Source: Planctomycetota bacterium
GTDB lineage: Bacteria; Planctomycetota; UBA1135
Direction of reading: 5' to 3'
Length of the DNA stretch: 33,466 nucleotides
NCBI GenBank assembly: GCA_027020785.1
Contig: JALUVI010000184.1
Location: 1-33,466, forward strand
The notes beneath the pieces are model-generated. The model made no database searches, was not told where the DNA came from, and was given only the letters and a program-made list of their open reading frames with translations. Shown here in pieces: positions 7,247 to 14,508 of this stretch; positions within the stretch are counted from its first letter, which is position 1; each line of letters starts with the position of its first letter. Both the position numbers and the translations under genes were made by a program.

Positions 7247-7290
7247 GGCAGGACGGATTCCGCGACGAGGCGGCGGGCTGCGGTCCTGCC
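7247..7290. promoter_or_regulatory. 8-bp inverted repeat at the promoter of the 4Fe-4S gene
   Basis: GGCAGGAC (7247-7254) and GTCCTGCC (7283-7290) are perfect inverted copies separated by 28 bases. The right arm overlaps the region between the candidate -35 and -10 boxes of the downstream gene. It could be an operator, or a long-loop hairpin ending the upstream transcript. Confidence 0.35.
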
Positions 7291-7305
7291 GTCGCGCGTT
7301 ACGCT
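7278..7305 (+). promoter_or_regulatory. Putative leaderless promoter of the 4Fe-4S gene
   Basis: CTGCGG (7278-7283), 16 bases, TACGCT (7300-7305), then only six bases to the ATG at 7312. The expected transcription start coincides with the start codon. Confidence 0.45.
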
Positions 7306-7311
7306 TGGGGC

Positions 7312-8907
7312 ATGACCGAGCGCGGATCGTCCCGCCGCCCCGGCCGCATGGCCCGGCGCCGCGCCGCGGTCCTGGTCGGCGTCCACCTCGTCCTCGTCGC
7401 GCACGTCGCTTGGTGGTGGTTCGAGCGGCGGCCGGTCCTGTCGCCGCTCGAGCCCAGCGAAGCGATGCGTTTCGGCGTGGAGGGCGTGGTCAACGCCGGC
7501 CTGCTGCTGTTCGCCGTCGCCGGTCTCGCCACCCTCGTCTTCGGGCGCTTCTTCTGTGGATGGGGCTGCCACCTGATCGCCTTGCAGGACGGCTGCCGCT
7601 GGCTGCTGCTGAAACTGGGCCTGCGCCCGAAGCCGTTCCGCTCGCGTCTGCTGCGCTGGGTGCCGGTCGCCGCCTTCGTCTACATGTTCCTCGGCACGCC
7701 GCTGCTCCGCGCCTTCCGGGGCGAGCCTTGGCCCGGCTTCCGCGGCTTCGAACTCACCACGCAGGCCTTCTGGGCGACGATGCCGACGTGGCCGGTGGCC
7801 GTCGCCACCTTCCTGGTCTGCGGCGGCGTGGTGGTGTGGCTGCTGGGCAGCAAGGCCTACTGCACCTACGCCTGTCCCTACGGCGCGTTGTTCACGGCGG
7901 TGGAAGCCCTGGCGCCCGGGCGCATCCGGGTGGACGACTCCTGCCGCCAGTGCGGCAAGTGCACCGCGGCCTGCACCAGCGACGTCCGTGTCCATGCCGA
8001 GGTGCACGCCTACGGCATGGTCGTGGACCCGGGCTGCATGAAGTGCATGGACTGCGTGGACGCCTGTCCGAACGGGGCCTTGTCGTACGGCTGGGGACGC
8101 CCCGCCGTCCTGGCCCGTGAGCGGGCCGTGCCCGCGCCCGGACCGAAGCCGCTGCCCTGGGGGCAGGACCTGCTCGCCCTCGCGGGGTTCCTGGTCGTCT
8201 TCGTCGCGACCCGCGGCCTCTACGGCGAGATCCCCTTCCTGTTCGCCCTCGGCCTCGGCGGCGTCGGGGCCTGGCTGGCCTGGACCACCTGGGCCTCGTT
8301 CCGTCGCTCGGACCTGCGCTTCGCCCGCTGGCCGCTGCGCCGCGGGGGGCGCACCACCCGCGCCGGTCGGGTCTTTCGGCTGGGTGCTCTCGCCGCGTGG
8401 CTGCTGGTCGCACACTCGCTGGCCTACCAGGCCGTGTCCTGGAAGCGCGACCGCGTCTCCTACGCGATGATGGGGTGGGGCAACGCGGTCCTGGCCGGCA
8501 CCGCAGAAGGGACGCCGCCGGAGGTCCGGGCCCTGGCCGAGGAGGTCCTGCGCCTGACCGCGCTGTCCGAGCGTCTCGCCCTGCTGCCCGACGACCGCCT
8601 TCCCTTCCAGGAGGCCTGGGCGCGGCTGGCCCTCGGCGACGAGGCCGGGTTCCAGGCCGGGCTCGACGAGGTCTTGAGGCGTCGTCCCGGTTTCGGCGAG
8701 GTCCTGCTCCAGCGCGGCCTGTGGCGCTGGCGCCGGGGCGACGTCGCGGGAGCGCGTGCCGACTGGGAGGCGATCCCGTGGTCGGACCCCCGCTGGACCG
8801 AGGCCCGGGCCTGGCTCGCGGACCTGGAGGGGCGCCCCCGCGACGCTGCGGGTGGGGAGGGCGCAGGGGAGGAGCTGCGGGAGGCCTTCGACGGCGCCTG
8901 GCGCTAG
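7312..8907 (+). CDS. Polytopic 4Fe-4S electron-transfer protein (NapH/CcoG/NosR-like) with TPR-like tail
   Basis: A 531-residue inner-membrane protein. N-terminal helices surround FFCGWGCHLIALQD (Cys about 82 and 86) and YCTYACPYGALF (Cys about 184 and 188), the paired CxxxCP-type motifs of the NapH/NosR/CcoG group. Two ferredoxin-type clusters follow: CRQCGKCTAAC (from residue about 211) and CMKCMDCVDACP (from about 242). Further membrane helices come after (LLALAGFLVVFVATRGL, FLFALGLGGVGAWLAW). The last 130 residues are soluble and TPR-like (RRPGFGEVLLQRGLWRWRRGDVAGARADW). The family passes electrons between the quinone pool and periplasmic or copper-handling partners; the acceptor here is unknown. 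The secreted CxxCH protein upstream is a possible partner. ATG 7348 is an alternative start. Confidence 0.85.
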   Translation: MTERGSSRRPGRMARRRAAVLVGVHLVLVAHVAWWWFERRPVLSPLEPSEAMRFGVEGVVNAGLLLFAVAGLATLVFGRFFCGWGCHLIALQDGCRWLLLKLGLRPKPFRSRLLRWVPVAAFVYMFLGTPLLRAFRGEPWPGFRGFELTTQAFWATMPTWPVAVATFLVCGGVVVWLLGSKAYCTYACPYGALFTAVEALAPGRIRVDDSCRQCGKCTAACTSDVRVHAEVHAYGMVVDPGCMKCMDCVDACPNGALSYGWGRPAVLARERAVPAPGPKPLPWGQDLLALAGFLVVFVATRGLYGEIPFLFALGLGGVGAWLAWTTWASFRRSDLRFARWPLRRGGRTTRAGRVFRLGALAAWLLVAHSLAYQAVSWKRDRVSYAMMGWGNAVLAGTAEGTPPEVRALAEEVLRLTALSERLALLPDDRLPFQEAWARLALGDEAGFQAGLDEVLRRRPGFGEVLLQRGLWRWRRGDVAGARADWEAIPWSDPRWTEARAWLADLEGRPRDAAGGEGAGEELREAFDGAWR

Positions 8908-9363
8908 CCCGGCTCCGTCACCAAGACGCGGATCCGTTCCCATGATGGGGTTCCGAAGGCGCTTTCTGGGCGCTGACGCCTCTTCCCTGTCTCTCCGACG
9001 GCCCTCTGCACCCCGTCGCGGCCTCTCGTCGCTCGGCTGACCGGCTCTCGCACCTCCTCAGCCGCCCCCGAGACGCACCCTACCCAGCGGCTCGCTCGGA
9101 TGCGGGCCCTCGTCCCTGGCTCCCCTCCGCTTCGAGGCGGCGGTCTGCCGCCAGGAGGAGGACGGCGCCGGCGTCCGAGGTGGTGTCCGAGCCGTCGAAA
9201 CGGGCCACCCATTCCTTCCGACCGTGGAGTGGGAATCGGAGCTCGGCGGGGTTGCGCCCTGCAGTCGAGCGACGGTGGGTGGGGTTGCGTGATCGGGTGT
9301 CGTTCACGCGCTCCTCTTGCCGAATCCGCCCTCCTCACTCGACACCCTGGTGGCGGATCCGGG
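8908..9363. other. Convergent intergenic region with decayed DNA
   Basis: This 456-base gap between two converging genes has no credible intact gene. The 144-aa minus ORF (8904-9338) is Arg/Gly/Pro-rich and unlike a protein. The region holds an IS1380-like transposase fragment (separate entry) and a 9-base direct repeat GCGGATCCG at 8928 and 9353. A 9-base inverted repeat CTAGCCCGG (8904) / CCGGGCTAG (9359) spans both flanking stop codons. These may be remains of an insertion and its ends. Confidence 0.6.
9080..9307 (-). pseudogene. IS1380-family transposase N-terminal remnant
   Basis: The 75-codon minus-strand ORF contains EWVARFDGSDTTSDAGAVLL followed by LAADRRL. This matches the conserved N-terminal block of IS1380-family transposases (FDGG..TSDAG.LLLRE.DRRLG). 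The similarity stops after DRRL (near 9134); a short unrelated tail and a stop follow, and no catalytic DDE region is visible in any frame down to 8908. About 58 of the roughly 450 residues survive, so this is a dead fragment. Intact terminal repeats were not found. Identification is from motif memory. Confidence 0.6.
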
Positions 9364-11355
9364 CTAGGGCGGCGTTCCGTCCCCGTCGGCGTAGCCGAGC
9401 TCGGCGAGGATGCTCTCCTGGGCGGCCGAAGTCGGGGCTGCGGACGTGGCGTAGACGTCGCGTGCGAATGCGGCCAGGAGGAGGTCCTGCAGGGCGGCGG
9501 GCAACCCGAGGTCGGCCAGCCGGTCGTGCAACTCGAGCGGGTCCGTCGCCACCTCGTAGAGCTCGCGGGCGCGGAAGTCCGAATCGTCGGGCGCCCGGCG
9601 GTCGCCGATCACCTTCCAGCCGTCGAGCCGGCCGGCGACCTCGTCGTCGTCCACCGCGACGTGCCCGCGCCCGGACAGGTCCTCGTTCGGCAGGACCTTC
9701 CCCGGCATCGTGTCGAGCGGCTCCAGGCCGGCGTGGGCGAGCAGGGTCGGCGCCACGTCGGCGAGGTGAGGGACCCCGGAAGGGCGGGTGCCGGGCGCGA
9801 TCCCCGGGCCGGCGAGCAGGAAGGGCACCCGCAGCAGCGGCTCGTAGAGCGTGTTGGCGTGCTTCATGCGCCGGTGTTCTCCGAAGTGCTCACCGTGATC
9901 GGAGGTGACCAGCCACAGCGTGGGGCGCCCGGAGGCGGCGACCCGATCGCGCAGTCGCGCCAGCTCCGCGTCGAGGAACATGACCTCCTCCAGGTAGACG
10001 CGGTGCAGGTACTCCGCCGCCGCCTCGGCCTCGGCGCGGACGACCGGATCGCTCGACGACAGCTCCCGCTGGACGAGGACGAGCTCGTGCTCGCCCCACA
10101 TCCCCTTCGGGCCGGTGGGGGCGTAGCGCTCGGCGAGCGGCGGCAGGTCGGCGGTGAGCCGGCCGCGGAACGGCTCCGGCGCCCCATAGGGCTGGTGCGG
10201 GTCCATGAAGTGGACGAACAGGAAGAAGGGGCGATCCTGTGCGTAGAGCTGGTCGAGCAGCTCCTCCGCCTGCTCACGGGTGACGATGGCGCGCTCGAGT
10301 TGGCCGTGACCGCCCAGTCCGCGCGGCGCCTTCTTGGCCGAGAAGTAGAGGGTCTTCTCGAGGAGGGTCGCGACCCAGCGGGTGGGCAAGAGGCCCAGCC
10401 AGCTGCGCCCGTCCAGGAAGCGCGCCGCCTCGTGGATGCGCGACAGTCGAGAGACCGTGGTGTCGTCGTAGACCTCGAAGCCCTCGGCGAAGCCGAACTC
10501 GGCGGAGAGGAGCGGATTGGAGATCACGCCCGCGGTGCGGTAACCGCCGAGGCGGAAGAGGTCGGCGAGGCCCGGGGCGACGACCTGGTGCTGCAGGAGG
10601 TTGCGGTTCCAACGCACCCCGATCCCCATCGCGTCGCGCCCGAACAGCATGGCGGCGTGCCCCGGCACCGTCTGGTTGCTGGGCGAGAGGGCGTAGGGCC
10701 AGGAGGCCCCGGCAGCGGCCAGACCGTCGAAGAAGGGGAGGGCCATCTCGGCCGGGCGGAGCTCCGGGTCCACCGCATCGGCGCGCAGGGTGTCCACCGA
10801 GACGAGGATCACGTCCGGAGACCCCGGAGGCGGCGCCGCCGGGGTCCGGCCGCTGGGGAGAGTCGGCGTCGCCGGCAGGGTGACGGAGGCGTCGGCCTCG
10901 GCCCGGATCGAACGTTCCAGCCGCGCGTCGTGGAGGAAGGCGAGGGGAACGGCGATCGCAGGGCCGAGCAGGACCAGCCCGACGGCGGCCCTCGGGCCGG
11001 GGGCGGCGACGCGGCCGCGCAGGGCCGCGCCGAGCAGTGCGACGGCGAGGAGCGCCCCGGCGGCCCAGCCCGCCCCGCCGGGTAGGAGGCCGAGCTGGGC
11101 CGGCAGCGGGACCAGGCCGAGGCCCAGGCCGAGGGCGAAGGCGAAGCCGAGGGTCCGGGCCGGGGCGGGGAGGAGGGGAGCAGCCGGAACCAGCACCACG
11201 GCGACGGCGGCGGCGAGCAGCAGGTCGCCGATCCAGACCGGAAAGGTCGTCGCATCCACCCCCGGCCCCAGGGCGCCGGCGAGGCCGGAGGCCAGGGCGG
11301 CCAGGGTGGCGCCGGCGAGGACGCCCGCGAGACGACGGAACCAGGGGTGCGCCAT
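9364..11355 (-). CDS. Membrane-anchored sulfatase/alkaline-phosphatase-superfamily protein without FGly residue
   Basis: A 663-residue protein. Residues 1-160 contain several hydrophobic helices, a membrane anchor. The catalytic domain starts at VILVSVDTLRADAV (Asp188, metal ligand). At the nucleophile position the sequence is NQTVPGHAAMLFG, with Thr229 where true sulfatases have Cys or Ser in CxPxR. FMDPHQPY, TSDHGEHFGEH and LRVPFLLAGPGI are the remaining metal-site and core motifs. Without the formylglycine precursor, classical sulfatase chemistry is unlikely; a Thr nucleophile points to a phosphatase, phosphodiesterase or phospho-group transferase acting outside the membrane. The start at ATG 11355 is set by the hydrophobic N-terminus and a good promoter just upstream. 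The track's start at 11793 runs into purD. Confidence 0.85.
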   Translation of the reverse strand: MAHPWFRRLAGVLAGATLAALASGLAGALGPGVDATTFPVWIGDLLLAAAVAVVLVPAAPLLPAPARTLGFAFALGLGLGLVPLPAQLGLLPGGAGWAAGALLAVALLGAALRGRVAAPGPRAAVGLVLLGPAIAVPLAFLHDARLERSIRAEADASVTLPATPTLPSGRTPAAPPPGSPDVILVSVDTLRADAVDPELRPAEMALPFFDGLAAAGASWPYALSPSNQTVPGHAAMLFGRDAMGIGVRWNRNLLQHQVVAPGLADLFRLGGYRTAGVISNPLLSAEFGFAEGFEVYDDTTVSRLSRIHEAARFLDGRSWLGLLPTRWVATLLEKTLYFSAKKAPRGLGGHGQLERAIVTREQAEELLDQLYAQDRPFFLFVHFMDPHQPYGAPEPFRGRLTADLPPLAERYAPTGPKGMWGEHELVLVQRELSSSDPVVRAEAEAAAEYLHRVYLEEVMFLDAELARLRDRVAASGRPTLWLVTSDHGEHFGEHRRMKHANTLYEPLLRVPFLLAGPGIAPGTRPSGVPHLADVAPTLLAHAGLEPLDTMPGKVLPNEDLSGRGHVAVDDDEVAGRLDGWKVIGDRRAPDDSDFRARELYEVATDPLELHDRLADLGLPAALQDLLLAAFARDVYATSAAPTSAAQESILAELGYADGDGTPP

Positions 11356-11367
11356 GGATGGATGGCC

Positions 11368-11396
11368 ACGATAGGCCGGGCGGTTCCCATCGGCAA
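11368..11396 (-). promoter_or_regulatory. Promoter of the sulfatase-like gene
   Basis: On the minus strand TTGCCG (11396-11391), a 17-base spacer and TATCGT (11373-11368) form one of the two best sigma-70-type promoters in the window. The ATG is 12 bases after the -10 box, giving a leader of about 5 bases. It is divergent from, and partly back to back with, the purD promoter. Confidence 0.65.
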
Positions 11397-11411
11397 GACG
11401 CGCCGCTCGTC

Positions 11412-11417
11412 TAGAAT
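11412..11417 (+). promoter_or_regulatory. purD: Putative -10 box of purD
   Basis: TAGAAT lies 10 bases before the first ATG (11428). With normal initiation about 7 bases after the box, the purD mRNA would have a leader of roughly 4 bases. No clear -35 is present. Confidence 0.5.
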
Positions 11418-11427
11418 CTTCCGGGAC

Positions 11428-12729
11428 ATGGGCATGAAGGTCCTCCTCGTCGGTTCCGGCGGCCGCGAGCACGCTCTCGCCTGGCGCCTGGCCGCGTCCC
11501 CGCTCCTGGAACGACTCTGGATCGCACCCGGCAATCCGGGCTGCGCGGCCCACGGCGAGACGGTTCCGATCGCCGCCGACGACGTCGCCGGCCTGACCGC
11601 GTTCGCGGTGCGCAACGGGGTGGACCTGTGCGTGCCCGGGCCCGAGGCTCCGCTGGTCGCCGGGCTCGCCGACGCCTTGAGCGAGCGCGGCATCCCGACC
11701 TTCGGGCCTTCGGCGGCGGCGGCGGAACTCGAGGGCAGCAAGGCCTGGTGCAAGGAACTGCTGGCGCAGCACCGCATCCCGACCGCGGCCCACCGCACCT
11801 TCTCACGGCTGTCCCAAGCGGTCGGCTACCTCGAGCACGGCGCTTCGTTCCCCTGCGTGGTCAAGGCCTCCGGGCTGGCCGCCGGCAAGGGCGTCGTCAT
11901 CTGCCCCGACCTCCCGTCCGCGATCGAGGCCACGCAAGCCATGCTGGAGGGCGGCCGTTTCGGCGAGGCCGGAACCACCGTCGTGATCGAGGAGTTCCTC
12001 CACGGTCCCGAGGCCAGCTTCTTCTGCATCACCGACGGGCGCACCCTCGAGATGCTCGAGCACTGCATGGACCACAAGGCCCTCTGCGACGGCGGCGTCG
12101 GCCCCAACACCGGCGGGATGGGCGCGATCAGTCCGAACCCGGCGGTGTCGGAGCGCACCCGCCGGCTGGTCGAGCGCCACGTACTCCTGCCGACGGTGCA
12201 CGCCATGAACCGTGAGGGCCGCCCCTTCCGCGGCGTGCTCTTCGCCGGGCTCAAGCTGACCACCGGGGGCCCCAAGGTGCTCGAGTACAACGTGCGCTTC
12301 GGCGACCCCGAGTGCCAGACCCTGATGCCGCGGTTGTGCTCCGACCTCCTGCCGCACCTCCATGCCGCTGCGGTGGGGTCGTTGGACGAACAGGAGCCGC
12401 TGGTCTGGGACGAACGCCCCGCGTGCACCGTGGTCCTGGCGGCCGCCGGCTATCCCGAGTCGCCGCGGCGGGGCGACCCCGTCTCGGGGCTCGCCGAGGC
12501 CGAGGCCCTGGAGGACGTCCACGTCTTCCACGCCGGTACCCGGCTCGACGAGGAGGGTCGCCTGGTCACCGCTGGCGGGCGGGTCCTCGCCGTCACCGCG
12601 CTCGGCGCCGATGCGGCGGCCGCGCGCAATCGCGCCTACGAGGCGGTGTCCCGCATCCGCTTCGAGGGCATGCAGTACCGTACCGACATCGGAATTGCTG
12701 CGGTCGAGGGCGCCGTGCGGCATGCGTGA
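11428..12729 (+). CDS. purD: Phosphoribosylamine--glycine ligase
   Basis: A 433-residue GAR synthetase catalysing the second step of purine synthesis (phosphoribosylamine + glycine + ATP to GAR) in the cytoplasm. VLLVGSGGREHAL is the diagnostic N-terminus. ATP-grasp motifs are FPCVVKASGLAAGKGVV, VVIEEFLHGPEASFF, PNTGGMGAISP and YNVRFGDPECQ. Length equals the usual 420-435. The start is ATG 11428 or ATG 11434 (the latter giving MKVLLVG); both follow the -10 box closely and neither has a Shine-Dalgarno site. The Fur-like gene follows 23 bases after the stop. The other purine genes here, purL and purQ, are nearby on the opposite strand. Confidence 0.97.
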   Translation: MGMKVLLVGSGGREHALAWRLAASPLLERLWIAPGNPGCAAHGETVPIAADDVAGLTAFAVRNGVDLCVPGPEAPLVAGLADALSERGIPTFGPSAAAAELEGSKAWCKELLAQHRIPTAAHRTFSRLSQAVGYLEHGASFPCVVKASGLAAGKGVVICPDLPSAIEATQAMLEGGRFGEAGTTVVIEEFLHGPEASFFCITDGRTLEMLEHCMDHKALCDGGVGPNTGGMGAISPNPAVSERTRRLVERHVLLPTVHAMNREGRPFRGVLFAGLKLTTGGPKVLEYNVRFGDPECQTLMPRLCSDLLPHLHAAAVGSLDEQEPLVWDERPACTVVLAAAGYPESPRRGDPVSGLAEAEALEDVHVFHAGTRLDEEGRLVTAGGRVLAVTALGADAAAARNRAYEAVSRIRFEGMQYRTDIGIAAVEGAVRHA

Positions 12730-12752
12730 GCCGGCGCCGAGGAGGGGGGGCC

Positions 12753-13226
12753 GTGCAGGCTGAAGCCGCACTGGGCCGCTTCCGTGCCTTCCTCGCCGAG
12801 CGTGGTCTCCGCCTGACGCGTCAGCGCGAAGAGGTCCTGCGCTACTGCTGGAGCACCCACGAGCACTTCACCGCCGACGAGGTCTGGGCCTGGGTGCGCA
12901 GTCGCGACCGGCGCGTCAGCCGGGCCACCGTGTACCGCACGCTGGCGCTGCTGGTCGAGGGCGGCTTCCTCGAGAAGCTGGAGCGGGGGCGCGACGAGGC
13001 GCTCTACGAACACGTCCTCGGCCACCGCCACCACGACCACATGATCTGCCTCGACTGCGGCCGCATCCTCGAGTTCCGCAACGACGAGATCGAGCGCCTC
13101 CAGGAAGAGGTCGCGCGGCGCCACCGCTTCCGAATGCTGCGCCACCAGCTGCGCCTGGAGGGCTACTGCTCGCGATGCGCGCGCCGCCACGGCGGGCCCG
13201 AGGCGGCCGAGGCCTCCTCGTCGTAG
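12753..13226 (+). CDS. Fur-family metal/peroxide-responsive repressor
   Basis: A 157-residue Fur/PerR/Zur-type regulator. GLRLTRQREEVLRYCW and VSRATVYRTLALLVEGGFL form the winged-helix DNA-binding domain, with YRTL in the recognition helix. GHRHHDHMICLDCGRILEF supplies the His-rich regulatory site and the first CxxC, and CSRCARRHG the second CxxC of the structural zinc. Which metal or peroxide signal it senses cannot be read from the sequence. It starts at GTG 12753, preceded by GGAGGGGGG, one of the few clear Shine-Dalgarno sites here. It is probably co-transcribed with purD, 23 bases upstream. The track's start at 12312 is a shadow through purD. Confidence 0.88.
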   Translation: MQAEAALGRFRAFLAERGLRLTRQREEVLRYCWSTHEHFTADEVWAWVRSRDRRVSRATVYRTLALLVEGGFLEKLERGRDEALYEHVLGHRHHDHMICLDCGRILEFRNDEIERLQEEVARRHRFRMLRHQLRLEGYCSRCARRHGGPEAAEASSS

Positions 13227-13241
13227 CGCAGCCGAACCCCC

Positions 13242-13640
13242 CTAGAGTCGCGCTGCGATCTCCTCGGCGACTTCCTTGGCGACGTCGGCGCGGCCGCGGA
13301 CGCCGAACTCGGCGGCGTACACCTTGAGCTTGGCGTAGTCCTGCGAGCCGGGCACGATGAGCACCTGGATCACGACCTGGACCTTGTCCTGCTCGGTGTA
13401 CTCGATGCGGTAGCTGCCGCGCACGACGCGGACGTCGGCCGCTCCAGGGCGGGAGCGCACCACCTGCTCGGCCACCTCGAAGACCCGCTCCGGAGGAGCG
13501 GCGAGGAGCATCTCGCCGCGGTCGTCGGTGAAGCTGTCGTAGGTCCAGACGCCGGCGACGGCGCCGATGCCGACCAGCGCCACCGGAGCGGCGCAGGAGG
13601 CGGCCAGGGCGAGGAGGACGAGGAGGGGGGTGCGCTTCAT
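13242..13640 (-). CDS. Small secreted/lipoprotein-like protein, possibly DUF3568-like
   Basis: A 132-residue protein. The N-terminus MKRTPLLVLLALAASCAAP is a signal peptide with a Cys in an imperfect lipobox (LAASC). A second hydrophobic stretch (VALVGIGAVAGVWTYD) follows, then a domain with PPERVFEVAEQVV, YRIEYTEQDKVQVVIQV, KVYAAEFGVRGRADVAKEV and a terminal helix. This order (membrane segment, aromatic strand, helix, two strands, FGxxG) resembles DUF3568-type envelope proteins, which have no known activity; the assignment is tentative. ATG 13640 is chosen over the track start (13802), which lies inside purQ. It converges with the Fur-like gene with only 15 bases between stops. Confidence 0.75.
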   Translation of the reverse strand: MKRTPLLVLLALAASCAAPVALVGIGAVAGVWTYDSFTDDRGEMLLAAPPERVFEVAEQVVRSRPGAADVRVVRGSYRIEYTEQDKVQVVIQVLIVPGSQDYAKLKVYAAEFGVRGRADVAKEVAEEIAARL

Positions 13641-13665
13641 GGTTCGGGGTCCGCGGTCGCCTGGG

Positions 13666-13671
13666 AGGATA
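13666..13671 (-). promoter_or_regulatory. Putative -10 box for the small lipoprotein-like gene
   Basis: On the minus strand GGTATCCT includes TATCCT 25 bases before the ATG at 13640, within the 73-base gap after purQ. The same GGTATCCT octamer occurs upstream of accA (17550), and GGTATCCT also precedes atpC (31176). No strong -35 is visible. Confidence 0.35.
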
Positions 13672-13713
13672 CCTCCGGGGCGCTGCGACTTCCATGCCGG
13701 AGGGGGGGGGCGC

Positions 13714-14508
13714 CTAGCGACTCGCCGGGGTGCGGATCCGCGACAGGAGCCCCGCGCAGAACGACGCGGCCACGCCCTCTCCGCCCCACGCACCGTCGCC
13801 ACGGTCCGGGAGGTGGAGCCGCGACAGGTTCCGCTCCGGATGGGGCATCAGGCCCAGGATGCGACCGCAGGGGGCGACCAGGCCGGCGATGCCGCCCGCC
13901 GAACCGCTCGGACAGTGGGGGAAGTCGGTGCGGGGGCGGCCCTCCTCGTCGCAGTAGCGAAAGGCGACGACCCCGGCCTCCATCAGCGTCGCGGCGTCGC
14001 GCTCGTCGTCGGGCAACACGATGCGTCCCTCGGCGTGGGCGCTGACCGCCGCCACCACCGTGCCCTCCGGCCAGGGCTCGCCCAGCGGCGCCTCGGCGCG
14101 CAGCCGCGACCAGCGGCACTCGAAGCGGTGGCTGGCGTTCCAGGTCAGCGACAGCGGCGGCAGGCCGTCCACCCCGGGCAGGAAGCCGGCCTTGAGCAGC
14201 GCCTGGAAGCCGTTGCAGACCCCGAAGAGGACGCCGCCCCGGGCATGGAGCTCGCGCAGCGCGCTGCCGAGACGGCGTTCGAGCTGGAGCGCCAGCACGC
14301 GACCGGCGCCGAGGTCGTCGCCGTAGGAGAACCCGCCGGGGACGGCGAACAGGTCGAAGTCGAGGATTCGCTCCGGCGCGGCCGCGAGCTCGGAGACGTG
14401 GAGCTCCACGACTTCGGCTCCGGCGCGCTCGAAGGCGTAGCGCAGCTCGCGGTCGCAGTTGATGCCGGGCGCGAACAGCTGGAGGACGCGGGGGCGGGCT
14501 GCGGTCAC
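13714..14508 (-). CDS. purQ: Phosphoribosylformylglycinamidine synthase, glutaminase subunit
   Basis: A 264-residue class I glutamine amidotransferase that supplies ammonia to PurL for FGAM formation. VLQLFAPGINCDRELRYAFERAGA is the PurQ N-terminus, GGFSYGDDLGAGRVLA the family block, GVCNGFQALLKAGFLPG carries the nucleophile Cys, and LMPHPERN the catalytic His and Glu. It starts with GTG at 14508, overlapping the purL stop by four bases (GTGA), which implies translational coupling and matched subunit amounts. It is slightly longer than the common 225-260 residues. The track's 718-aa ORF extends the frame as a shadow of purL. Confidence 0.95.
   Translation of the reverse strand: MTAARPRVLQLFAPGINCDRELRYAFERAGAEVVELHVSELAAAPERILDFDLFAVPGGFSYGDDLGAGRVLALQLERRLGSALRELHARGGVLFGVCNGFQALLKAGFLPGVDGLPPLSLTWNASHRFECRWSRLRAEAPLGEPWPEGTVVAAVSAHAEGRIVLPDDERDAATLMEAGVVAFRYCDEEGRPRTDFPHCPSGSAGGIAGLVAPCGRILGLMPHPERNLSRLHLPDRGDGAWGGEGVAASFCAGLLSRIRTPASR

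Noticed and set aside
8904-9338. 144-aa minus ORF in the intergenic gap
   Set aside because: Low-complexity Arg/Gly/Pro composition and no recognisable motif; it overlaps the IS1380 fragment in another frame.
13227-13257. Possible hairpin between the Fur-like gene and the convergent lipoprotein-like gene
   Set aside because: Only a 6-bp stem with a 19-base loop.
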